From: an uncultured Alphaproteobacteria bacterium
GTDB lineage: Bacteria > Pseudomonadota > Alphaproteobacteria > RF32 > CAG-239
Assembly: GCA_934277545.1 (NCBI GenBank)
Contig: CAKQUG010000002.1
Coordinates: 207,452 to 271,451 of the forward strand
DNA: 64,000 nt
Reading direction: 5' to 3'
Shown: piece after piece, positions 8,096-14,827 of the stretch
Layout of the letters: each line of letters starts with the position of its first letter
How positions within the stretch are numbered: the first letter of the stretch is position 1
Made by a program: the position numbers and the translations under genes
Notes under the pieces: model-generated
Seen by the model: the letters and a program-made list of their open reading frames with translations, nothing else
What the model was told of the DNA's origin: nothing
The model's database searches: none

Positions 8096-9727
8096 CTAAT
8101 CTAAAATCGTGAAGCCGAACTGTTTAACCTGATCCTCCCAAATCGGCGGGATAGTTTTACGCAATAAGTTGCGCAGGTATAATTTCGGCGGTTGATGGCC
8201 TTTCAAAATCGTACGGATAATTACCGGCGAGAGTGAAGTCAAGCGCAACAGCCGACCGATATGAGAAGCATCGGTATTTTCTGTGATAGCCAAATCGGCG
8301 ATACTCATTTTCTTCTGATCCATCATTTTTTGATACTTAAACCCGAGACAAATTCCCTTAATCAGCTCATTATCAAAATGCGGTTCAACCTCTATATTTT
8401 CCGGCAAGTGAATTTCCGTCCGACCTTTATGTTTTACAAACGGCATCGGCAAAATTGTCTGATGTCCGGTTGTTTTTTGCAACAGATGATCCGGAAGCAA
8501 GCTCAAACCTAAGTCCGTCCAGTTTATCTCCATGGTTTCCTCATTAACCGTCACACAGGTTATCATCAGGCGCATTAAAAGCAATTGATGCCTTTCCGAA
8601 AGCTTATTAAATACCCGCTCCAGCGAGCGCAAAACCCTTAATAACTCCATTGATTTATTCGGCGCGACTTTCTCAAGCAGACCTTGAAAAACTTTCGGGT
8701 CCAAAAACAGTTGTGATACAATCTTTATCATACATTCGTCCATCGTAACCACCGGCACAGATCCGTTGGTGCATTTGTGATGTCCGTACATTTTTGCCAC
8801 CGTTGAGGTGTAGTAATAACGCTTCATTCCATGCGCCTGGCTGGAAGTCGGTGTCATCAAAGAATGACAGCACCCGCAAGTTAAGAGCCCGCGCATAATT
8901 CCGACTTCATTTTTATCATACATACAAGTGCGTTGTTTCTTCGGCTTTTCAGCCACCACATTTTGTGCCGCCTTAAAAATCTCCTCGCTGACAATGGCTT
9001 CGTGTTGTCCGTCATAAAGCGCACCTTGATGTTTAATCTTGCCCAGATAAATCGGGTTTTTAAGCATGCGATTGATCGAGGCTCTGGCAAAGGTTTTCAT
9101 GCCTGCTTCTTCCATCAGCTTGGATACGGCAAGCGGCGATTTATACTCCAGATATTTTTCAAACATAAACTTGATCGCTTTGGCTTCATCAGGCTTTATA
9201 ACCAGCTTGCGTTTAATCGGTTCATAACCGTACGGCACGCAACCGCCCATCCAAATTCCTTTCTTTTTCGAGGCGGCAACTTTATCGCGGATACGTTCTC
9301 CGCTGATTTCACGCTCGAACTGAGCAAAGGACAACAGCATATTTAAGGTCAGGCGACCCATGCTGTCCGCAGTATTAAAATTTTGTGTTACCGAAACAAA
9401 CGAACATTTATATTTATCAAAAATATCGACCATCTTGGCAAAATCGGTCAGTGAACGGGTAAGACGGTCAATTTTATAAATCACAATCATATTCACTTTG
9501 CCGGCTTCAACATCTTGCAACAAGCGCTTAAGTGACGGCCGGTTCATATTACCACCGGAAAAACCGCCATCATCATAATGCTCTTTAATCAGCACCCAGC
9601 CTTGGTGCTTTTGGCTTTTAACATAATTTTCGCCAGCTTCGCGCTGAGCTTCTAGGGTATTAAACTCTTTTTCCAAACCTTCGTCCGTTGATTTTCTGGT
9701 ATAAACCGCACATTTAATTTCTTCCAT
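8096..9727 (-). CDS. Large serine recombinase (integrase/resolvase family)
   Basis: The 543-residue protein starts with a resolvase catalytic domain. The nucleophile is Ser13 in AVYTRKSTDEGLEKEFNTLE, and the domain includes DGGFSGGNMNRPSLKRLL, YKIDRLTRSL and FAQFEREISGERIRDKV. A recombinase DNA-binding domain follows (PYGYEP onwards), then a zinc-ribbon CxxC at about residues 280-286 (LTCGCCHSLM). The length and domains fit large serine recombinases that integrate and excise phages and islands without a divalent metal. It lies two bases after the DUF2924 gene. This is very probably the enzyme that moves the element. Confidence 0.9.
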   Translation of the reverse strand: MEEIKCAVYTRKSTDEGLEKEFNTLEAQREAGENYVKSQKHQGWVLIKEHYDDGGFSGGNMNRPSLKRLLQDVEAGKVNMIVIYKIDRLTRSLTDFAKMVDIFDKYKCSFVSVTQNFNTADSMGRLTLNMLLSFAQFEREISGERIRDKVAASKKKGIWMGGCVPYGYEPIKRKLVIKPDEAKAIKFMFEKYLEYKSPLAVSKLMEEAGMKTFARASINRMLKNPIYLGKIKHQGALYDGQHEAIVSEEIFKAAQNVVAEKPKKQRTCMYDKNEVGIMRGLLTCGCCHSLMTPTSSQAHGMKRYYYTSTVAKMYGHHKCTNGSVPVVTMDECMIKIVSQLFLDPKVFQGLLEKVAPNKSMELLRVLRSLERVFNKLSERHQLLLMRLMITCVTVNEETMEINWTDLGLSLLPDHLLQKTTGHQTILPMPFVKHKGRTEIHLPENIEVEPHFDNELIKGICLGFKYQKMMDQKKMSIADLAITENTDASHIGRLLRLTSLSPVIIRTILKGHQPPKLYLRNLLRKTIPPIWEDQVKQFGFTILD

Positions 9728-9729
9728 CC

Positions 9730-10128
9730 CTATACTCCGAAAAATGCCTGTCCCGATATTTTGCGCCCGGTAATGGTTCTGGCCACCGCACCGAGCGATT
9801 TATAAACCTCACCGTCCATCATAAAACCGCCGTTGACAACGCGCACTTTATAAGTTGCACCTTTGTATTTTTTCACGAGCTCAATACCGGCAACCATTTT
9901 ATGCTCGCTTAATTCCTTAATTTCCATATTCTCTAACATCCGGCGTGTTTTGTTATCCAGCCCGCCGAAACGCATTTCCTGCAATTTGTTGGTAATGCGC
10001 CAGACATAATATTCCTTGCGGGTGGAAGTTGTTGGTATATTAAACAGAGCCTCATAATATTCCTTCAATTCAGGAAATGTGAGCGCTGGGATTTTGCGCA
10101 AGTCCACATTTAAATCCACCTTAATCAT
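9730..10128 (-). CDS. DUF2924 domain protein
   Basis: The 132-residue protein shows the DUF2924 pattern: an N-terminal LTFPELKEYYEALFNIP segment, a middle RITNKLQEMRFGGL segment, and a C-terminal YKVRVVNGGFMMDGEVYKSL...ARTITGRKISGQAFFGV end. This family is regularly encoded beside serine recombinases in alphaproteobacterial phages and islands, as it is here (2-base spacing to the recombinase). An accessory or directionality role is often suspected but is not shown by the sequence. Confidence 0.8.
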   Translation of the reverse strand: MIKVDLNVDLRKIPALTFPELKEYYEALFNIPTTSTRKEYYVWRITNKLQEMRFGGLDNKTRRMLENMEIKELSEHKMVAGIELVKKYKGATYKVRVVNGGFMMDGEVYKSLGAVARTITGRKISGQAFFGV

Positions 10129-10213
10129 CGGTTTCTCCTTTTGTGTCTTTTTCTTTGTTTTCTTCTATCAGCACCAGAACGGCACTAAATATTAAATTGA
10201 TTAAATTATCCAT
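10121..10213 (-). CDS. 30-residue ORF upstream of DUF2924
   Basis: This tiny ORF begins MDNLINLIFSAVLVLIEENK and ends in an acidic tail. The first half is hydrophobic enough to be membrane-associated. It overlaps the DUF2924 start by eight bases. The ribosome site (AGAGGTGACC) is embedded in the end of the preceding small ORF. Tight packing suggests it is translated. It has no recognisable family. Confidence 0.45.
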   Translation of the reverse strand: MDNLINLIFSAVLVLIEENKEKDTKGETDD

Positions 10214-10216
10214 TGG

Positions 10217-10363
10217 TCACCTCTTGGTGACATAAACACTCTCTTTTTCGTTATTATCCAGTAAATTAGATACTTTTCCGCCATTTTCTTGCTCATCAAG
10301 CAAAATCATTATCGGAGTTGAGAGAAGTTCAATCAAAGTTTCAAAAGCATTGTCTGTATCCAT
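10217..10363 (-). CDS. 48-residue ORF, first gene of the recombinase operon
   Basis: The ORF begins MDTDNAFETLIELLSTPIMI and ends VYVTKR. A GAAAGGA ribosome site lies eight bases before the ATG. Its stop is three bases before the next start. It follows directly behind the 46-bp conserved box, so it is likely the first cistron of the recombinase operon. No family recognised. Confidence 0.5.
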   Translation of the reverse strand: MDTDNAFETLIELLSTPIMILLDEQENGGKVSNLLDNNEKESVYVTKR

Positions 10364-10384
10364 TGTTTTTTCCTTTCAACAGAC

Positions 10385-10430
10385 AACACTCTGCAAAATC
10401 AAAAAATCGTTCGGCATAATTTGAAAAAAT
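10385..10430 (-). promoter_or_regulatory. 46-bp conserved upstream box, copy 2
   Basis: This is the second copy of the box at 7998-8043, with 41 of 46 positions identical. It precedes the operon of two small ORFs, DUF2924 and the recombinase. Confidence 0.65.
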
Positions 10431-10702
10431 TTTTATGCACACAAAAACAGGGGTTTTGAAACGCGAACAGTTGGGAATAAAAAGCCTTAGTTTTAAGGGG
10501 AAAATGGTCGGGTCTGTCCCGACCAAAAGTATCTATTTTGGTATCTTTTTTCTTTTAGACACTAAAATTTAAAATATATACCTGTCCAGACCACCGCAAA
10601 ATGTGGCTTGTAAATGCAACAAATCAAAAATCGGAAAGTGCTGGAAAATAAGGGATATAGAGGCAATATTTTAAGCTAAAATTGCACCCGAGAATTTAAA
10701 AC
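10431..10702. other. Gene-free border between element and tRNA gene
   Basis: I see no gene here. An 8-bp dyad with TGGTCGGG (10505-10512) and CCCGACCA (10518-10525) is present. The recombinase attachment site may lie in this stretch, but no repeat identifies it. Confidence 0.4.
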
Positions 10703-10733
10703 AAAAAAACCTCTTCACTACGAAGAGGTTTTT
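10703..10733 (-). terminator. Terminator of the CAU tRNA gene
   Basis: AAACCTCTTC (10707-10716) pairs with GAAGAGGTTT (10722-10731) around a five-base loop. A seven-base A-run on the plus strand gives a T-run on the minus strand, just after the tRNA 3' end. Confidence 0.85.
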
Positions 10734-10736
10734 ATA

Positions 10737-10813
10737 TGGTGGGCGCTGCAAGACTCGAACTTGCGACCAGACCGTTATGAGCGGCCGGCTCTAACCAACT
10801 GAGCTAAGCGCCC
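10737..10813 (-). tRNA. tRNA with CAT anticodon (Met elongator or Ile2)
   Basis: The minus strand folds into a cloverleaf of 77 nt with acceptor GGGCGCT/AGCGCCC, discriminator A and an encoded CCA. The D-loop has TTAGCTCAGTTGGTTAGAGC, the anticodon loop is CTCATAA (anticodon CAT), and the T-arm has GTTCGAGTC. CAT serves either elongator methionine or, when lysidine-modified, isoleucine AUA. The TGGTCGC variable region leans towards Ile2, but I cannot decide. Confidence 0.9.
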
Positions 10814-10832
10814 GCCTTGATTAGCAAAAAGG

Positions 10833-10861
10833 AGCATAGAATAAGATTATATCTTAGTCAA
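10833..10861 (-). promoter_or_regulatory. Promoter of the CAU tRNA gene
   Basis: On the minus strand, TTGACT (10861-10856) and TATGCT (10838-10833) are separated by 17 bases, about 20 bases before the tRNA 5' end. Confidence 0.7.
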
Positions 10862-11035
10862 GAATTATTTTAATTTTGCAATATTTTTTTGTTAGGAACT
10901 GTTTGTTTTGATTTAAAATACAAAAAATGAGTATGCTAAAATGAGAAACATGGCATTATCAAAGATTGTAAAAAGAATATAATCTGTTTGCCAAAAGGCG
11001 AATGTTTGCTTATGAGCTGAAAGTTAGGGATTTGT

Positions 11036-11206
11036 ATGAATTGCCAGCGATGTCTTATCGATATCCGGATGTTGGCAGGTTATATACAAATTCGGGTAGA
11101 CCTCGTGGCGCAAAGGGGATTGCTTTTGCGTTATACCAATCTGCAAGCCAAATCTATTGAGCGGAAACATATCATTCCGTATGCACAAATTTCTAAACTG
11201 TATTAA
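11036..11206 (+). CDS. Small 56-residue protein with N-terminal CxxC
   Basis: The ORF starts MNCQRCLIDIRMLAGYIQIR and ends AQISKLY. AGGGA lies seven bases before the ATG, a TATAAT-like box lies at 10978-10983, and an intrinsic terminator begins right after the stop, so this looks like a complete transcription unit. The NCQRC motif could bind metal, but no second pair is present. A different frame (11002-11160) also gives a 52-codon ORF but has a poorer ribosome site. No family recognised. Confidence 0.5.
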   Translation: MNCQRCLIDIRMLAGYIQIRVDLVAQRGLLLRYTNLQAKSIERKHIIPYAQISKLY

Positions 11207-11249
11207 CAAAAAATCCGTTTATCTTTTATAGATAGGCGGATTTTTTTTA
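11207..11249 (+). terminator. Intrinsic terminator after the 56-residue ORF
   Basis: AAAAATCCG and CGGATTTTTT form the base of a hairpin with an inner TATC/GATA pairing, followed by an eight-base T-run. Confidence 0.8.
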
Positions 11250-11252
11250 CGC

Positions 11253-11281
11253 TTTACAAAGTTAATTTTTATTTATATTAT
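11253..11281 (+). promoter_or_regulatory. Promoter of structured leader A
   Basis: TTTACA (11253-11258) and TATTAT (11276-11281) are spaced by 17 bases. The predicted start, at about 11288, falls at the first base of the first leader hairpin. The second leader copy has the same TTTACA box. Confidence 0.7.
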
Positions 11282-11285
11282 CGGA

Positions 11286-11487
11286 TTGAAGGCGCAATAG
11301 CGCTTTTGGGGCGTCAGAAACCCTTTTTGCATGTAGTCGTTAAGCATAATACGACTTAAAATTTGTTATGCCGATTTCTGTTGGACGGATGTCGGCTGAA
11401 TAAGGCTATGCGCTGAATAAGCCGAGCCGTTTTACATGCATACGGTTTCTGAACATCCGCCCGCTTTTTTATAGCGGGTTTTGTTTT
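11286..11487 (+). ncRNA. Structured pilin-gene leader RNA, copy A (attenuator or riboswitch-like)
   Basis: This copy of about 200 nt is similar to 34101-34296 (minus strand). Its stems are: a 5' hairpin AAGGCGC/GCGCTTT (11289-11295/11300-11306); a closing stem GGGCG/CGCCC (11309-11313/11458-11462) continued by CAGAAACC/GGTTTCTG (11315-11322/11444-11451); TGCATGTA/TACATGCA (11328-11335/11433-11440); GTCGT/ACGAC (11336-11340/11351-11355); and TCTGT/ACGGA (11377-11381/11385-11389). The last hairpin, CCCGCT/AGCGGG (11460-11465/11473-11478) with a T-rich tail, shares three bases with the closing stem, so the two compete. The ribosome site of the prepilin gene follows. Several stems keep pairing in copy B with different bases. 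No known family recognised. Confidence 0.75.
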
Positions 11488-11515
11488 TTAATACAAATTT
11501 CGGAGGTTTAGAAGT

Positions 11516-12217
11516 ATGGATAATTTTAAAAATAGTTTGGGCTTTTGTCGGCAAGATTCTTGCTTGGCCAAAGATTTTTGGCACAAATCTGAGAATGATG
11601 TCAAGAGTAAGTTGAAGTATGATATTTGCTGTGTCGGGCGTTCTATGATAGAAATGCTTGGTGTTCTGGCTATCATTGCAGTGCTGAGTGTGGGCGGTAT
11701 TGCTGGCTATTCTAAAGCAATGCAAATGTATAAACTAAACAAGTGGACTGCAAATCTTGTGCAAATAATTACGGATATTCAAACAGCCAACATCAATCAA
11801 AAATCTTATGGTGATAGGGCGGGAGACATTACTCAATATTTATTAAATGCGGATATCATCAACAATAGTCAAATTAGCTCAAATCATAGAGATATTTTTG
11901 GTAATTATTTTACTGTTTATCTGCGAGATGATTATCAAAAAATAATAAGACTTAATATCGAACATTTACTCAAAGCCGGAAACGACGGTGTTGAGTGTTG
12001 TAAAAAACTGTTTGAACTTGGACAGTACTATAATAGTAATTGGATTGTTATAAATGATAGTTTTAGATTTCCTATTTGCGGCAAAGCAGCTCCTGCTGAA
12101 TATGCAAAATTTATGCAGTGCCAGTCATATAATTTGGTCGCTATTGCTAAAAATTGTGAAAATTGCAGAACCAATCAATGCCGTATACAGTTTTTGTTGG
12201 ATAATAATGTGTTTTAG
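11516..12217 (+). CDS. Prepilin-like protein with type IV N-terminal motif
   Basis: The 233-residue protein has a 41-residue leader followed by the prepilin processing and assembly motif G|RSMIEMLGVLAIIAVLSVGG. The predicted cut is after Gly41, and the conserved Glu is at mature position 5. The long hydrophobic helix ends GIAGYSKAM. The C-terminal domain is short and cysteine-rich (about 9 Cys), as in minor pilins or pseudopilins. The long leader is unusual, since most prepilin leaders are 5-30 residues. GGAGG at 11502-11506 precedes the ATG. The gene sits behind the structured leader RNA and is followed by a terminator. Which pilus or secretion system it serves is unknown. A PilT/DotB-like ATPase is at 58221-59177. 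Confidence 0.75.
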   Translation: MDNFKNSLGFCRQDSCLAKDFWHKSENDVKSKLKYDICCVGRSMIEMLGVLAIIAVLSVGGIAGYSKAMQMYKLNKWTANLVQIITDIQTANINQKSYGDRAGDITQYLLNADIINNSQISSNHRDIFGNYFTVYLRDDYQKIIRLNIEHLLKAGNDGVECCKKLFELGQYYNSNWIVINDSFRFPICGKAAPAEYAKFMQCQSYNLVAIAKNCENCRTNQCRIQFLLDNNVF

Positions 12218-12233
12218 AGAAAGGTTTAAACGC

Positions 12234-12266
12234 AAAAAAAAGGCTGTCTTGCGACAGCCTTTTTTA
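12234..12266. terminator. Bidirectional terminator between prepilin gene and tRNA-Asn
   Basis: AGGCTGTC (12241-12248) pairs with GACAGCCT (12253-12260), flanked by an A-run and a T-run. It can stop the prepilin transcript on the plus strand and the tRNA transcript on the minus strand. Confidence 0.9.
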
Positions 12267-12267
12267 G

Positions 12268-12342
12268 TGGCTCCGACTATCTGATTCGAACAGATGACCG
12301 ATCGGTTAACAGCCGATTGCTCTACCGCTGAGCTAAGTCGGA
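12268..12342 (-). tRNA. tRNA-Asn (GTT)
   Basis: The minus strand gives a 75-nt cloverleaf with acceptor TCCGACT/AGTCGGA, anticodon loop CTGTTAA (GTT), T-loop GTTCGAATC and encoded CCA. It lies seven bases downstream of tRNA-Cys in the same transcript. Confidence 0.95.
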
Positions 12343-12349
12343 ATGATTT

Positions 12350-12424
12350 TGGAGGCCGGTACCGGAATTGAACCGATATAAAAGGATTTGCAGTCCTCTG
12401 CATGAGCCATTCTGCCAACCGGCC
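12350..12424 (-). tRNA. tRNA-Cys (GCA)
   Basis: The minus strand gives a 75-nt cloverleaf with acceptor GGCCGGT/ACCGGCC, anticodon loop CTGCAAA (GCA), discriminator T and encoded CCA. It is the first gene of the Cys-Asn pair. Confidence 0.95.
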
Positions 12425-12463
12425 GGTTCGTACCGAAGTACCAAACTCATTTAACAAAAACCA

Positions 12464-12491
12464 TATATACCGATTTTTTTTCAAACGTCAA
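12464..12491 (-). promoter_or_regulatory. Promoter of the tRNA-Cys/tRNA-Asn unit
   Basis: On the minus strand, TTGACG (12491-12486) and TATATA (12469-12464) are spaced by 16 bases, about 40 bases before tRNA-Cys. Confidence 0.65.
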
Positions 12492-12545
12492 CACTTTTTT
12501 TCATTTTTTTTCATTTTTTTTATATCGGTGGAAAATTACTGTTTT

Positions 12546-12574
12546 TTGATAGCTAATTTTTCTTGTTATATTAT
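12546..12574 (+). promoter_or_regulatory. Promoter of rpiB-glyA
   Basis: TTGATA (12546-12551) and TATTAT (12569-12574) are spaced by 17 bases, 28 bases before the rpiB start. Confidence 0.65.
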
Positions 12575-12602
12575 ATAGTTGTGTCAACAAAAGGAGAGGT
12601 AA

Positions 12603-13031
12603 ATGAAAATAGCTATTGCATCTGACCACGGCGGATTTGAATTGAAAGAAGAACTGAAGCGGCATTATACCGGCTTAAATTTGAATGATTTAGGCACATA
12701 TTCTACAGAATCGGTGGATTATCCGGATATTGCGGATAAAATGGCGCAAGAAATTTTAACTAAAAAGGCTGATTTAGGTATTTTAATTTGCGGTACGGGA
12801 ATTGGTATTTCAATCGCCGCCAACCGTCATAAAGGGATTCGTGCCGCTTTGCTGTATAGCGTTGATGTCGCTAAGCTGGCAAAACAGCATAATAATGCTA
12901 ATGTGATAGTATTTGGCGGACGCACAATGAAATTTGCCGATGTTGTGGCTGAAATAGATGCTTTTATGGCTACCGAGTATGAAGGCGGACGCCACCAACG
13001 ACGTTTGGATAAATTGGACAAGGGGGAATAA
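12603..13031 (+). CDS. rpiB: Ribose 5-phosphate isomerase B
   Basis: The 142-residue protein matches RpiB along its length. [13 protein letters not shown] forms the phosphate-binding start, and [20 protein letters not shown] carries the catalytic cysteine region. It interconverts ribose 5-phosphate and ribulose 5-phosphate in the pentose phosphate pathway. AAGGAGAGG precedes the ATG. glyA starts two bases after its stop, and the rpiB-glyA pairing is common in alphaproteobacteria. Confidence 0.93.
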   Translation: MKIAIASDHGGFELKEELKRHYTGLNLNDLGTYSTESVDYPDIADKMAQEILTKKADLGILICGTGIGISIAANRHKGIRAALLYSVDVAKLAKQHNNANVIVFGGRTMKFADVVAEIDAFMATEYEGGRHQRRLDKLDKGE

Positions 13032-13032
13032 A

Positions 13033-14289
13033 ATGGATTTTGAACATGGTTTGCAAACAGAAGACAGAGATGTTTATGATATTATTCAAAAAGAATTGAA
13101 GCGCCAGCGCGAACAAGTTGAGCTTATTGCCAGCGAAAATATAGTGTCGCGCGCGGTTATGGAGGCGCAAGGTTCTGTTTTGACCAATAAATATGCCGAA
13201 GGCTATCCGGCGCATCGTTATTATTGCGGCTGCGAATTTATTGATGAAATCGAATCTTTGGCTCAAGAACGTGCTAAAAAAATATTTAAGGCTCAATATG
13301 TTAATGTACAGCCTCATTCCGGTTCTCAGGCTAATATGGCGGTTTATTTTGCTTTGCTGAATCCGGGCGATACGATTATGGGGATGAGTTTGGACGCCGG
13401 CGGCCATTTGACGCATGGGGCCAAAGTTTCTATGTCGGGCAAACTGTTTAAGGCTGTGCAGTATGGTGTGCGTGAAGATACCGGTTTAATTGATTATGAT
13501 GAAGCGGAATGTTTGGCTTTGGACAGTAAACCAAAATTGATTATTGCCGGCGGTTCGGCTTATCCGCGGCAGATAAATTTTGCTCGTTTCAGAGAAATTG
13601 CCGACAGAGTAGGGGCTTATTTAATGGTTGATATGGCGCATTTTGCCGGTTTGGTTGCCGGCGGCCAACACCCAAATCCGTTGGATTTTGCCGATGTGGT
13701 TACCACAACTACGCACAAAACCTTGCGAGGGCCTCGCGGCGGTATGATTTTAACGAATAACGCCGATATTTATAAAAAAGTAAATTCGGCAGTATTCCCC
13801 GGTTCACAAGGCGGACCTTTGGAACATGTGATAGCCGGTAAAGCTGTATGTTTCGGCGAGGTTTTGACACCGCAGTTTCAAGAATATGCCAAGCAGGTTA
13901 TTGTAAATGCCAAAGTGTTGGGTAATACTTTGCTTAAACGCGGTTTGGCTTTGGTTTCCGGCGGCACGGACACCCATTTGGTTTTGGTTGATTTGCGCCC
14001 GAAGAAATTGACAGGCGACGTGGTTACCACGGCTTTGGAAAAAGCGCATATTACTTGTAATAAAAATGCCATTCCGTTTGACCCGCAGCCGCCGAAAGTT
14101 ACTTCCGGCGTGCGTTTGGGAACTCCGGCCGGAACTACCAGAGGCTTTAAGGAAAAGGAATTTGAGTTTATCGGTAATTGCATCGGCGATGTGGTTGATG
14201 CTTTGGCGCAAGGCAATGCTGATGAAGTTATTGAACAAACAAAAGATAAAATTATTGAACTTTGTAACAACTTTCCGATTTATGAATAG
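13033..14289 (+). CDS. glyA: Serine hydroxymethyltransferase
   Basis: The 418-residue protein is a full-length SHMT. It has LIASENIVS near the N-terminus, [35 protein letters not shown], the aspartate-containing [11 protein letters not shown], and the pyridoxal phosphate lysine K229 in [13 protein letters not shown]. It converts serine and tetrahydrofolate to glycine and methylene-tetrahydrofolate, supplying one-carbon units. I chose the ATG at 13033, preceded by AGGGGG, rather than in-frame codons inside rpiB. It is cotranscribed with rpiB. Confidence 0.95.
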   Translation: MDFEHGLQTEDRDVYDIIQKELKRQREQVELIASENIVSRAVMEAQGSVLTNKYAEGYPAHRYYCGCEFIDEIESLAQERAKKIFKAQYVNVQPHSGSQANMAVYFALLNPGDTIMGMSLDAGGHLTHGAKVSMSGKLFKAVQYGVREDTGLIDYDEAECLALDSKPKLIIAGGSAYPRQINFARFREIADRVGAYLMVDMAHFAGLVAGGQHPNPLDFADVVTTTTHKTLRGPRGGMILTNNADIYKKVNSAVFPGSQGGPLEHVIAGKAVCFGEVLTPQFQEYAKQVIVNAKVLGNTLLKRGLALVSGGTDTHLVLVDLRPKKLTGDVVTTALEKAHITCNKNAIPFDPQPPKVTSGVRLGTPAGTTRGFKEKEFEFIGNCIGDVVDALAQGNADEVIEQTKDKIIELCNNFPIYE

Positions 14290-14301
14290 AGGACTTAAAA
14301 T

Positions 14302-14721
14302 ATGCTTAAGAGCTTTTTTAATGAATTTAAAAAATTTGCAATGCGCGGCAATGTTATGGACATGGCTGTCGGTATTATCATTGGTGCCGCGTTCGGTAAA
14401 ATAGTCGATTCTATGGTAAAAGACATTATGATGCCGCCAATCGGTCTGCTGTTGGGCAAAGTTGATTTTTCTGATTTGAAATTAAAACTTGCTGATGATG
14501 TTTCAATCAATTACGGTATTTTCTTAAACAATGTTATCAGTTTTATCATTGTGGCGTTTGCGGTGTTTGTTTTGATTAAAGCCGTAAATAAGCTGCAAGA
14601 AAAAATGATAAAAGAAGAAGCCGCGGCGCCGACTACCAAAAAATGTCCGTATTGTTGTGAGGATATTCCGTTGGCGGCAGTAAAATGTCCGCATTGCACG
14701 TCGGATTTGCCAAATAAATAA
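14302..14721 (+). CDS. mscL: Large-conductance mechanosensitive channel with C-terminal zinc ribbon
   Basis: The 139-residue protein has the MscL N-terminus ([20 protein letters not shown], then [20 protein letters not shown]) with TM1, a periplasmic loop, and TM2 ([20 protein letters not shown]). It opens under membrane tension to release solutes on osmotic downshift. The usual C-terminal helical bundle is followed by a short tail with two CxxC pairs (C115, C118, C129, C132) that look like a zinc ribbon. It starts 12 bases after glyA and is probably in the same operon. Confidence 0.93.
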   Translation: MLKSFFNEFKKFAMRGNVMDMAVGIIIGAAFGKIVDSMVKDIMMPPIGLLLGKVDFSDLKLKLADDVSINYGIFLNNVISFIIVAFAVFVLIKAVNKLQEKMIKEEAAAPTTKKCPYCCEDIPLAAVKCPHCTSDLPNK

Positions 14722-14730
14722 CAATTTTAA

Positions 14731-14772
14731 GCGTCGGTGTAAAAAGCCGGCGTTTTTGTTATTTTTTTTAGT
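14731..14772 (+). terminator. Terminator after mscL
   Basis: GCGTCGG and CCGGCGT form a seven-pair stem with two wobbles, followed by TTTTTGTTATTTTTTTT. Confidence 0.75.
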
Positions 14773-14827
14773 GATTTTTTAGCAAAAATCGGATAGTATG
14801 CGCATGATAATTGAAAGGTGCCTTAAA

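Larger units (their letters stand above)
4662..10430. mobile_element. Phage- or satellite-like integrated element
   Basis: Nine minus-strand genes lie in this block: a small terminase-like protein, a sigma-like factor, DUF6362, a DUF6291-like protein, small ORFs, a large serine recombinase and DUF2924. No capsid, portal, tail or large terminase gene is seen. The recombinase module sits at the right edge, and a tRNA gene with its own terminator follows at 10703-10813, which probably marks the chromosomal border. The left limit is unknown. The Gabija and type I restriction genes abut it on the opposite strand and may be its cargo. I could not identify attachment-site repeats, so the ends given are those of visible element features. 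Confidence 0.6.

Noticed and set aside
10341..10526. 61-codon minus-strand ORF at the element border
   Set aside because: It overlaps a dyad and the conserved 46-bp box, has no ribosome site, and conflicts with the better-supported 48-codon ORF.
10737..10813. tRNA gene as the element attachment site with a duplicated 3' end
   Set aside because: No second copy of the tRNA 3' sequence is seen in the window, the tRNA terminator is intact, and large serine recombinases usually do not target tRNA genes.
11002..11160. 52-codon plus-strand ORF
   Set aside because: It overlaps the 11036-11206 ORF in another frame, has a weaker ribosome site, and its end does not fit the terminator.
11286..11487. 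Pilin leader as a known c-di-GMP riboswitch
   Set aside because: I could not find the conserved sequence blocks of either c-di-GMP class; the stem order is different.
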